Assembly (NCBI GenBank): GCA_037440525.1
Contig: JBBITW010000146.1
Coordinates: forward strand, 1-8,745
DNA from: JBBITW01 sp037440525
GTDB lineage: Bacteria > Desulfobacterota > BSN033 > UBA1163
Direction: 5' to 3'
Length of the DNA: 8,745 nt
The notes beneath the pieces are model-generated. The model saw nothing but the letters and a program-made list of their open reading frames with translations, searched no databases and was not told the DNA's origin. Each line of letters opens with the position of its first letter. The first letter of the stretch is position 1. This document shows, one piece after another, positions 1-6,959 of the stretch. The position numbers and the translations under genes were made by a program.

Positions 1-78
1 AAATTTGCCATTTTAATTAATTTTATCAAAGCATCACCTTTTCATCTTTCAAGAATTGAAATAAAGGGAGGATGAGAT
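1..78 (+). other. AT-rich leader with ribosome binding site
   Basis: This short non-coding stretch precedes the first gene. It is strongly AT-rich over its first 60 bases. It ends in a purine-rich ribosome binding site, GGGAGG at 66-71, seven bases before the ATG at 79. A second ATG at 72-74 is out of frame with the gene and sits directly against the ribosome binding site, so it is unlikely to be used. A TTGCCA hexamer at 5-10 resembles a -35 box, but no -10 box lies at a suitable distance. Whether the operon promoter lies here or further upstream cannot be decided from this window. Confidence 0.5.
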
Positions 79-2133
79 ATGGGTTTTCGAGTGGCCATCG
101 ATACTGGAGGAACCTTTACAGACTCCATCTCAGTGGATGAGAAGGGGAATTTAGTAACTTCTAAAACTCTGACTATCTCCAAAAATCTTGCCCAAGGGAC
201 AATCAATGCGATTGATGCATTGGCTAAGAAGAATAATCTTACCCGCAGGGAATTTTTGCAGAAGGTGAGGACAATCGTTCATGGAACGACCCAGGGGACA
301 AATGTCATTATTACACGGTCTGGACCAAAACTTGGATTGATTGCCACAGAGGGACACTCCGATGTCTTGCAACTTAGAAGGCTGATAAGGGATAACATCT
401 ATGATTGGAGAAGGTCCTTTCCAGAGCCTCTTATTCCAAGGTATCTCAGGAGGGGTGTGAAAGAAAGGGTGAATTCGAGGGGTGAAGTGGTAAGGTCCCT
501 CGATGAGGAAAGCGTTAAAAGGGCTATTGCCTTTTTAAAAAAGATGAATGTCGAAGGAATTGTAGTAGCCCTGCTCTGGTCATTCCTGTATCCTGAACAC
601 GAAGAAAGGATTGGTGAGATTATTCGGAGGGAATTTCCAGAAGCTCATATTACCCTTTCACACAAGATTTTACCAGCCATAGGAGAATATGAAAGGACAA
701 GCACAGCAGTTATAAATGCCTACATAGCACCTTCAGTAGCAGAGTATATCCACACCCTTTCTAATTTCCTTATGAAGGAGGGCTTTAATGGACAATTCCT
801 CTTTATGCAGAATAACGGTGGGGTTGAGACTGCTGAAATAGGAATTGAAAACCCTGCAACCCTCGCAACCTCAGGCCCTGCAGCAGGGCCCCCTGCAGCG
901 CTTGCAGTTGGAAGACTACATGGATTTAGAAATCTTCTATCAATCGACATGGGAGGAACGAGCTTCGATATTTCCATAATCGATAATGGTAAATTCATTA
1001 CAAAAACAGAGAGCCTCATTGCTGAGCATAGGTTTTCTTTACCAATCATCGACGTGGATAGCATTGGTGCTGGAGGAGGAAGTATTGCCTGGTTTGATGC
1101 AACCAATACCCTTCGTGTTGGTCCGAAGAGTGCAGGAGCAGACCCGGGTCCAGCCTGCTATGGCCTTGGAGGAGAAGAAGCGACTGTAACAGATGCCGAT
1201 GTCCTCTTAGGTTATATATCCCCTGATTATTTTCTTGGCGGGGAGATGAAACTGAGAAAGGATCTTTCCGAGAAGGCAGTAAAGAAGATAGCTGATAGAC
1301 TCGGAATGAGTATTGTGGAGGCAGCCTCTGCAATCTATAGAGTGAGCAATTCCGTTATGGCAGACGCTGTTTCCAATACATTTACAAAACGCGGGTATGA
1401 CCCTCGGGTATTTGTCCTCATAGCTGGTGGAGCTGCAGGGCCAACATGTGCATTGAAGATAGCTCAGGAATTATATATCTCAAAGGTTATCATTCCAAAA
1501 TATGCTCCCATTTACTGTGCATTTGGTATGCTCGATGTGGATCTGATCCATGATTTTACCCGCTTCTACCATGCAGACAAAAATAGCCTTGATATTAACA
1601 AAGTTAAGACCATTTACAAAGAAATGGAGGAAGAGGCCATTAGAATCCTTGAGAGAGAAGGAATACCTAAAGGAAATAGACTGTTGGAGAGAACCATGAG
1701 GGTAAAGTATTGGGGTCAGTTTAGAGATGTAGAGGTTTCTTGGCCTAATGGATCTATCAACCATTCAAATATTTTTAAAGGTGTGGCCAATTTCCATCGA
1801 AGGCATAAAGAATTATATGGCTCCTCTGATAAAAACTATCCTATTGAATTTATGGGCTTTGGTCTTCGGGCCATAGGAAAGATGCCAAAACTTAAACTTA
1901 AGAAATTACCAGAGGGAGATAAAAATCCTAAGGATGCACTTAAGGGAGAACGAAATGTCTATTTTGAAGAGAGCAGAGGCTTCGTTAAAACAAAGATCTA
2001 TGATGGAGATCAGCTTTTAAGTGGGAACTTATTGGAAGGGCCTTGTATTGTCGAAGAGAGAATGACCAATGTTGTTATTCCACCAAAATTTAAGCTAATA
2101 GTTGATAAGTATGGTAATTACATTACGATTTAA
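79..2133 (+). CDS. HyuA-type hydantoinase/oxoprolinase/ketone carboxylase ATPase-fold subunit (copy 1)
   Basis: A 684-residue HyuA-family protein, close to the usual length of about 690-710. In characterised relatives (hydantoinase A, 5-oxoprolinase N-half, acetone carboxylase beta) this subunit has an actin/Hsp70-like ATP-binding fold and phosphorylates the substrate carbonyl or bicarbonate. The N-terminal domain (about 4-180) opens with phosphate loop DTGGTFTD (8-15) and has HGTTQGTN (68-75). The main domain (about 200-490) has MQNNGG (243-248), SGPAAGP (265-271), second phosphate loop DMGGTSFD (290-297), GAGGGSIAW (330-338), the SAGADPGPACYG loop (351-362) and AGGAAGP (449-455). The C-terminal part contains GQFRD and ends in a typical GP-x-I-V-E-E/V-I-P-P tail. 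All family nucleotide-site motifs are present, so it is probably catalytically competent. The start is set by GGGAGG seven bases upstream. Its HyuB partner follows after 17 bases. No signal peptide or membrane segment is evident, so it is probably cytoplasmic. The family is certain; the substrate is unknown. Confidence 0.95.
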   Translation: MGFRVAIDTGGTFTDSISVDEKGNLVTSKTLTISKNLAQGTINAIDALAKKNNLTRREFLQKVRTIVHGTTQGTNVIITRSGPKLGLIATEGHSDVLQLRRLIRDNIYDWRRSFPEPLIPRYLRRGVKERVNSRGEVVRSLDEESVKRAIAFLKKMNVEGIVVALLWSFLYPEHEERIGEIIRREFPEAHITLSHKILPAIGEYERTSTAVINAYIAPSVAEYIHTLSNFLMKEGFNGQFLFMQNNGGVETAEIGIENPATLATSGPAAGPPAALAVGRLHGFRNLLSIDMGGTSFDISIIDNGKFITKTESLIAEHRFSLPIIDVDSIGAGGGSIAWFDATNTLRVGPKSAGADPGPACYGLGGEEATVTDADVLLGYISPDYFLGGEMKLRKDLSEKAVKKIADRLGMSIVEAASAIYRVSNSVMADAVSNTFTKRGYDPRVFVLIAGGAAGPTCALKIAQELYISKVIIPKYAPIYCAFGMLDVDLIHDFTRFYHADKNSLDINKVKTIYKEMEEEAIRILEREGIPKGNRLLERTMRVKYWGQFRDVEVSWPNGSINHSNIFKGVANFHRRHKELYGSSDKNYPIEFMGFGLRAIGKMPKLKLKKLPEGDKNPKDALKGERNVYFEESRGFVKTKIYDGDQLLSGNLLEGPCIVEERMTNVVIPPKFKLIVDKYGNYITI

Positions 2134-2150
2134 TAAAGGAGGTATGGGCA

Positions 2151-4019
2151 ATGTCGCTAAAGAGAAAAAATGCTGAGGTTGATCCCATTACTCTAAGTGT
2201 TGTCTGGAACAGGTTATTGACGCTCACACGTGAATGTGGAGAAAGGGTGGTTCACTCTGCCCAGAGTTATGTCATGGGATTGGCACGGGATATGGGACCA
2301 GTGCTCCTTACCCCAGAGGTTGAAATTGTGACTTCTGTGGAGTTTATACCATGCCATTGCCTGCTTGCAGAGATTCCGACCAAAGCCATACTTAGGAGAT
2401 TTGGTAAATTGAACCCAGGAGATATGGTGATCGGAAACGATGCCTATATTGTGAGAAGTGGTCACCTGCCTGATTGGACATTTCTTATCCCCATCTACTG
2501 GCATGACGAATTGGTCTTCTATTGCCACTTCAGGGCCCATCAAGCAGATAGCGGAGGTGCCCTCTCTGGAAGCTATTTCCCAAGGGCATATGACTGTATT
2601 GCCGAAGGACTTAATATCCCACCGGTTAAGATCATCAAGAAAGGCAAAGTTAACGAGGAGGTATATGAAATAATTCTTAATAATGTCCGAACCCCTAATG
2701 CTGTTCGTTCTGACAATATGCTTATCTATGGATCGATAAGGAGAATGGAAAGGGATATATGTGAATTGATTGACAGATATGGCCTTAAGACCTTAAGGGC
2801 ATGTATACGTGAGATTATTCGAAGGGATGAAATAGCAACGAGGAATCAGATTAGACAAATACCTGATGGGGTCTATTATGGGGAGTCGGCTTGTGACTGG
2901 GATGGAAGCGTCCCGGATAGGCCTGTTTGGGTTAGGGTCAAACTTACAGTTAAAGGAGATGAGATGACCTTTGATTTTTCCGAAAGTGATGAGCAGGTAG
3001 ATTTTATTAACAGCCCATTGGGCAATACTTATGCATTTACCTATCTTGCCGTGTTTTTACACATTGATCCAAGCATACCTCACAATCATGGGGCACGTAT
3101 ACCCATTCATATCATTGCTCCGGAGGGGAAGGTGGTAAATCCCACCCGACCTCACACATATGGAGGGTGTGCATGCAGTTGTGCCTGTGCAATCTATGAG
3201 GCCTGTGCTATGGCCTTGGGCAATGCTGACCCAGAAAGGGCAAAGGCATGCTCTGCAAGGCATTTCTCTGTTGATGTGGCTGGCCGACTACCAATTATTG
3301 ATCCCCGAACAGGCCAATACCTTGAATACTTTGCAGCCCCATTTATTGAAGAGGGTGGAACCGGAGCAGTGAAGGGTTTTGATGGATGGGATGGTGAGAC
3401 AGGAAGCATACATTCAGGTGCCCTGAAAAGAGGTTCTGTTGAAGAATGTGAACTTGTTTTCCCATTTAGATGGGACGTGGTTGAGATAGCAAACGATTCT
3501 GAAGGCCCTGGTGAATTTATAAGTGGAAGAGGAACTTATTCAGAGCGACTATGTGTTGCACCACCTGAGGCCCGAACAGTTCTTATGTCTGGGGATTGTG
3601 ATGGAGCAGTTCATCCCCCTCCTGGAATGGCAGGGGCTCCTCCAGCGCAACTTGGACAGATCTTTATTCAAAGAGCAGGTAAAAAAGAGAGGGAGGTATT
3701 TAAAACAATTGATATGGGCGATATGTACCCAGGTGATATTTTGATCACCCGGACAAGTGGGGGAGCAGGATGGGGTAATCCTCTAAGCCGTGATCCTGAG
3801 AGGGTAAGATTAAATGTAAGAGATGGTTTTCTCTCTTTACAAAGGGCAAGAGATGTTTATGGAGTTGTTATCACTCAGAGGGAAGAAGGCAATCCAGAGA
3901 CGATCGAAATAGATTATGAAGCAACAAAAGAGTTAAGAGAGAAGATGAGGAGTGAGCATAAGGGATGGACTGAGATAGAAAATCTTAAAGGTCAGGAGGT
4001 ATATTATGAGCAATCCTAA
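2151..4019 (+). CDS. HyuB-type hydantoinase/oxoprolinase/ketone carboxylase metal-site subunit (copy 1), cysteine-rich
   Basis: A 622-residue HyuB-family protein (hydantoinase B domain, about residues 10-560). HyuB subunits partner HyuA and carry the active-site metal. The likely ligands are two HxxD motifs 25 residues apart: H105-L-P-D108 and H130-Q-A-D133. They lie within GNDAYIVRSGHLPDW (95-109) and RAHQADSGG (128-136). The family's common GGTHLPD is replaced here by VRSGHLPD. The C-terminal region has a glycine-rich SGGAGWGNPLSRD stretch and an RARDVYGVV signature, both normal for HyuB. The protein has 17 cysteines by my count. Six lie in a small region: C340, C342, C344, C346, C352 and C367. 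An adjacent C68-H69-C70 lies where the paralogue at 6960 has V-H-T. AAAGGAGG at 2135-2142 sets the start at 2151; an ATG at 2144 is out of frame. The gene's last 14 bases overlap the next gene, implying co-expression. The family is certain; the substrate is not assignable. Confidence 0.95.
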   Translation: MSLKRKNAEVDPITLSVVWNRLLTLTRECGERVVHSAQSYVMGLARDMGPVLLTPEVEIVTSVEFIPCHCLLAEIPTKAILRRFGKLNPGDMVIGNDAYIVRSGHLPDWTFLIPIYWHDELVFYCHFRAHQADSGGALSGSYFPRAYDCIAEGLNIPPVKIIKKGKVNEEVYEIILNNVRTPNAVRSDNMLIYGSIRRMERDICELIDRYGLKTLRACIREIIRRDEIATRNQIRQIPDGVYYGESACDWDGSVPDRPVWVRVKLTVKGDEMTFDFSESDEQVDFINSPLGNTYAFTYLAVFLHIDPSIPHNHGARIPIHIIAPEGKVVNPTRPHTYGGCACSCACAIYEACAMALGNADPERAKACSARHFSVDVAGRLPIIDPRTGQYLEYFAAPFIEEGGTGAVKGFDGWDGETGSIHSGALKRGSVEECELVFPFRWDVVEIANDSEGPGEFISGRGTYSERLCVAPPEARTVLMSGDCDGAVHPPPGMAGAPPAQLGQIFIQRAGKKEREVFKTIDMGDMYPGDILITRTSGGAGWGNPLSRDPERVRLNVRDGFLSLQRARDVYGVVITQREEGNPETIEIDYEATKELREKMRSEHKGWTEIENLKGQEVYYEQS

Positions 4020-4773
4020 TTTCTCATTATCAGGTGAGGTGGCTTTAGTAACAGGGGGAAAGAGGGGAATCGGTAGAGAAATTGCGGTAACATTGGCTTC
4101 AGCAGGGGCTGATGTAGCCATCTGTACTCGTGTAGTAGAAGATGGAGGCTTAGAAGCAGTTGTAAAGGAGATTCAAGCACTCGGCAGACGCTCTATTGGA
4201 ATTCAGGCAGATACCAGTAGAAAAAGTGATGTGGATAGAATGGTAAAAGAAGTAATAGAAAAATTTGGCCATATTGACATCCTTGTCAATAATGCTGGTG
4301 TCTTGATTATGGCCCCATTTCTTGAGACTCCTGAGGATATCTGGGATAAGCATATGGATATTAATCTTAAGGGTTATTTTCTTGTCTCTCAGGCAGTAGC
4401 AAGGAAGATGATAGAAAGAAAGAAAGGGTGTATCATCAACATTGCCTCTGACCTTGCCTTTAAGGCAATTCCTGGAATGAGTGCTTATTGTGTAAGCAAG
4501 GCAGGAATCATCATGCTTACCCGTTCGTTAGCACAAGAATTGGGACGATACGGTATAAGGGTCAATGCAATAGCCCCTGGTCTGGTTAAGACAGAGTTGA
4601 GTCGACCAAACTGGAGTAACCCTGATTTTATGAAATTTATGGAGTCCATCACCCCCCTCGGCAGAATCGGTGAACCCGATGAAATTGCAGAGGCAGCCCT
4701 ATTTCTTGCTTCAAACGCTTCAAAATATATTTCAGGAAGCACAATTCTGGTAAATGGGGGTGGTTTGGCTTAG
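4006..4773 (+). CDS. Short-chain dehydrogenase/reductase (SDR), classical FabG-like type
   Basis: A 255-residue classical SDR of standard length with a Rossmann fold across the whole protein. It has cofactor loop TGGKRGIG (16-23), D69 near the adenine site, NNAG (95-98), and the full catalytic tetrad N120, S148, Y161 and K165, in the usual YxxxK arrangement with S thirteen residues before Y. A PG-x-V-x-T segment follows at 191-196, and the C-terminus is the family-typical V-N-G-G-G. Basic residues K19, R20 and R42, with no acidic residue right after the second strand, suggest NADP(H), but this is inference. The start is supported by AGGAGGT at 3994-4000, inside the previous gene, five bases before ATG. 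The 14-base overlap suggests translational coupling. Lying between two HyuA/HyuB pairs, it probably interconverts an alcohol and a ketone in the same pathway, comparable to 1-phenylethanol dehydrogenase beside acetophenone carboxylase. A FabG-like 3-oxoacyl reductase is a realistic alternative. Confidence 0.93.
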   Translation: MSNPNFSLSGEVALVTGGKRGIGREIAVTLASAGADVAICTRVVEDGGLEAVVKEIQALGRRSIGIQADTSRKSDVDRMVKEVIEKFGHIDILVNNAGVLIMAPFLETPEDIWDKHMDINLKGYFLVSQAVARKMIERKKGCIINIASDLAFKAIPGMSAYCVSKAGIIMLTRSLAQELGRYGIRVNAIAPGLVKTELSRPNWSNPDFMKFMESITPLGRIGEPDEIAEAALFLASNASKYISGSTILVNGGGLA

Positions 4774-4874
4774 GAATAAGAATTTTTAATAAGAATAAAA
4801 ATCTTGGTTAAAAGAGCAAAGTAGAAAAGGTATAGATTAAAATCAGGAGGGCAACCCTTATTAAGGAGGAAATA
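4774..4874 (+). other. Intergenic gap with AT-rich inverted repeat and two Shine-Dalgarno-like sites
   Basis: This is the only gap of any size between genes and the only place in the window where an internal promoter or processing site is plausible. It is very AT-rich. An imperfect inverted repeat spans 4778-4788 and 4796-4805 (AAGAATTTTTA against TAAAAATCTT, one unpaired A, seven-base loop). Its stem has only one G-C pair and no clear T-tract follows, so it is not a convincing terminator. A poor sigma70-like pair, TTAAAA at 4808-4813 and TATAGA at 4831-4836 with a 17-base spacer, is possible but weak. Two ribosome-binding-like sites lie in tandem: AGGAGG at 4845-4850, which has no start codon at a useful distance, and AAGGAGG at 4863-4869, which serves the ATG at 4875. 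Confidence 0.45.
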
Positions 4875-6944
4875 ATGTTTGAAATCTTCATAGATACTGG
4901 TGGAACTTTTACAGATGGAGTGCTTATTGATGAAAGACAAAGGATAAGTGTTTCAAAATCTGAAACCATACCTGCTCACCCTGCTAAAAGCATCATGAAT
5001 TGTATAACCCGCTTAGCCGAAGAGCGAAAAATGGGAACAAAGGAGTTATTGCGAAATACTTCAACTGTATCCATCGGTACAACGCTTCCAACAAATTGTA
5101 TCTTGGAAGAAAAAGGGGCAAAATGTTGTCTGTTCTATACAAAGGGATTTCGCGATATCTTTGAATTGGGTCGAACCATTCCCAAAACAGATATATACAA
5201 CCTAAAAGTCTTGCCTCCTAAGGTCTTAATCCCTCGCTATCTTCGTTTTGGTGTTGAAGAGAGAATTCAATATGATGGTAAGATCATCACCCCTCTGAAT
5301 GAGAAGGATGTCCATGATGCTGTAGAAAAGGCTAAGGGGTATAATGTAGAGGTTCCTGTTGTCTGTTTCTTACATTCCTATATCAATCCTGTTCATGAAG
5401 AAAGGGCAGCTGAAATAATAAGGTCTGAATTTCCCAATGTTGTTGTATCCTCACGAATATTAAGGCGATGGATTGAGTACGATCGTTTAAGTACAGCCAC
5501 TTTCGCTGCCTATGTTAAGCCATTGCTTACCCGTTTTATAGAAAACCTTCAGGATCAACTTAAAGAGGCAAGCTTCAAGGGCACCCTTCTCTTTAGCACA
5601 GGCCTTGGTGATGTAACAACAGCAGAGTTTGCTCTCGAAAATCCTGCAAGTATTATAGGGTCAGGGTTAGCCACAGGAGCCCTTATGGGGCGTTTCTTGG
5701 CTGAGCTATGTGGATTTATCAACATTATTACCTATGATATGGGTGGGACGAGTCTTGATATTGGGGTATTGAAAGATCGGATTATCACGACCACAACAGA
5801 AATGGTTATAGGAGATCAAAAGAACGCTATCGAAAGTATGGATATTACAAGTATTGGTGCAGGAGGTGGCTCGATTGCATGGCTTGACAGGCTTGGTGTT
5901 TTGCGTGTTGGTCCTGCCAGTGCTGGAGCTGATCCTGGTCCAGCATGCTATGGAAAAGGAGGGGAGCTTCCAACCGTTACAGATGCCGATGTTGTACTTG
6001 GCTATATCCCGACAGATTACTTTTTGGGTGGAACAATTCCCCTGAATAAAGGACTTGCAGAAAAGGCCATCTATGAAAAGATCGCTAAACCATCAGGTAT
6101 GGATACAGTTGAAGCCGCCTATACCATAGCCTCCCTCGAGGAAGCTACGATGGCAGAGAAGATCTTTCTTAGCGTTGTTGAAAAGGGCTACGATCCTCGG
6201 GACTTTATACTCGTAGTTGGTGGTGGTGCAGGTCCTGTTCATGGAGTAGCTGTAGCAAGGAGACTTGAAATTAAAAAGGTCTATATTCCAAAGCAGGCTG
6301 CTGTTTTTTCAGCCCTTGGTGGCCTGGTAGCCGATTATGGATATGTTCTGAACCGATTCTTCTATCAGAGGGATGATGAAGCAGATATTGAAAGAATGAA
6401 ATCCATTTATAGTGGGATGGAGAAAGAGGCTCTGGAAATCTTTTTGCGCCAGGGACTTGGTAAGAATAAAATGGTTATTGTGCGAGGTGCTGAGATGCGT
6501 TATTTTGGTCAGCTAAGGGATATTAATGTCACATTGCCTGAAACAAAGGTAGGAAAATCCTTTACAAAAGTAACCTTCAAGGAATTAGTATCAAACTTTC
6601 ACGACCGCCATAAAGCCATTTATGGCTGGTCGGATCCAAATTTACCTGCAACGATTGCACTTCTTAAACTTAGAGCCATAGCACGAAGAAGACCACTAAA
6701 ACTTACTAAAGAAAAATTTGTTTCTAAAAACCCATCCCATGCATTGAAACGAACACGCAGGGTATATTTCAAAGAACGTGGAGGTTTTGTTGAAACGCCT
6801 TGCTTTGATGGAGAGAGACTTCGACCTGGAAATATCATTCGAGGCCCAGCCATTTTAGAGGAGAAAAAAACAACCGTGGTTGTCCCCCTGTATGGTCAAG
6901 TTACTGTTGACGCCTTTGAAAACTATCTGATAACACTTACTTGA
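4875..6944 (+). CDS. HyuA-type hydantoinase/oxoprolinase/ketone carboxylase ATPase-fold subunit (copy 2), divergent motifs
   Basis: A 689-residue HyuA-family protein, alignable over its full length with the product of 79-2133 and clearly paralogous, but well diverged. It keeps the nucleotide-site loops DTGGTFTD (7-14) and DMGGTSLD (288-295), plus GAGGGSIAW (328-336), the SAGADPGPACYG loop (349-360) and GGGAGP (449-454). Three motifs kept in the first copy are altered: HGTT becomes IGTT (67-70, histidine lost), MQNNGG becomes FSTGLGD (240-246), and SGPAAG becomes SGLATG (263-268). The ATPase fold is therefore probably intact while the substrate or interface side has changed. It may be a specialised or partly structural subunit, or act on a different substrate. 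AAGGAGG at 4863-4869, five bases before the ATG, sets the start. Its HyuB partner begins 15 bases after its stop. It lacks any signal peptide or membrane segment. The family is certain; the divergence is visible directly, and its meaning is inference. Confidence 0.94.
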   Translation: MFEIFIDTGGTFTDGVLIDERQRISVSKSETIPAHPAKSIMNCITRLAEERKMGTKELLRNTSTVSIGTTLPTNCILEEKGAKCCLFYTKGFRDIFELGRTIPKTDIYNLKVLPPKVLIPRYLRFGVEERIQYDGKIITPLNEKDVHDAVEKAKGYNVEVPVVCFLHSYINPVHEERAAEIIRSEFPNVVVSSRILRRWIEYDRLSTATFAAYVKPLLTRFIENLQDQLKEASFKGTLLFSTGLGDVTTAEFALENPASIIGSGLATGALMGRFLAELCGFINIITYDMGGTSLDIGVLKDRIITTTTEMVIGDQKNAIESMDITSIGAGGGSIAWLDRLGVLRVGPASAGADPGPACYGKGGELPTVTDADVVLGYIPTDYFLGGTIPLNKGLAEKAIYEKIAKPSGMDTVEAAYTIASLEEATMAEKIFLSVVEKGYDPRDFILVVGGGAGPVHGVAVARRLEIKKVYIPKQAAVFSALGGLVADYGYVLNRFFYQRDDEADIERMKSIYSGMEKEALEIFLRQGLGKNKMVIVRGAEMRYFGQLRDINVTLPETKVGKSFTKVTFKELVSNFHDRHKAIYGWSDPNLPATIALLKLRAIARRRPLKLTKEKFVSKNPSHALKRTRRVYFKERGGFVETPCFDGERLRPGNIIRGPAILEEKKTTVVVPLYGQVTVDAFENYLITLT

Positions 6945-6959
6945 AGGAGGCTATCTAAG

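Noticed and set aside
5..33. TTGCCA at 5-10 as the -35 box of the operon promoter
   Set aside because: No acceptable -10 hexamer lies 16-18 bases downstream. The TATCAA at 24-29 is too close, and AT-rich DNA gives such matches by chance.
720..1106. A 128-codon minus-strand open frame within the first HyuA
   Set aside because: It is antisense to conserved HyuA motifs (MQNNGG, SGPAAGP, DMGGTSFD), and its translation has no recognisable domain.
79..4019. Naming the pair specifically as hydantoinase, 5-oxoprolinase or acetone carboxylase
   Set aside because: The motifs prove the superfamily only. The variant metal-site signature and the absence of decisive neighbours do not support a specific gene name.
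4778..4805. AT-rich inverted repeat as a Rho-independent terminator after the SDR
   Set aside because: The stem has a single G-C pair and an unpaired base, and no T-tract follows. It is kept only as a described repeat in the gap.
79..6944. Recent tandem duplication of the hyuA-hyuB pair
   Set aside because: The paired genes are similar only at protein motifs. Even the best matching stretches, such as GAGGGSIAW, use different codons and there are no long nucleotide repeats, so the duplication is old or the modules were acquired separately.
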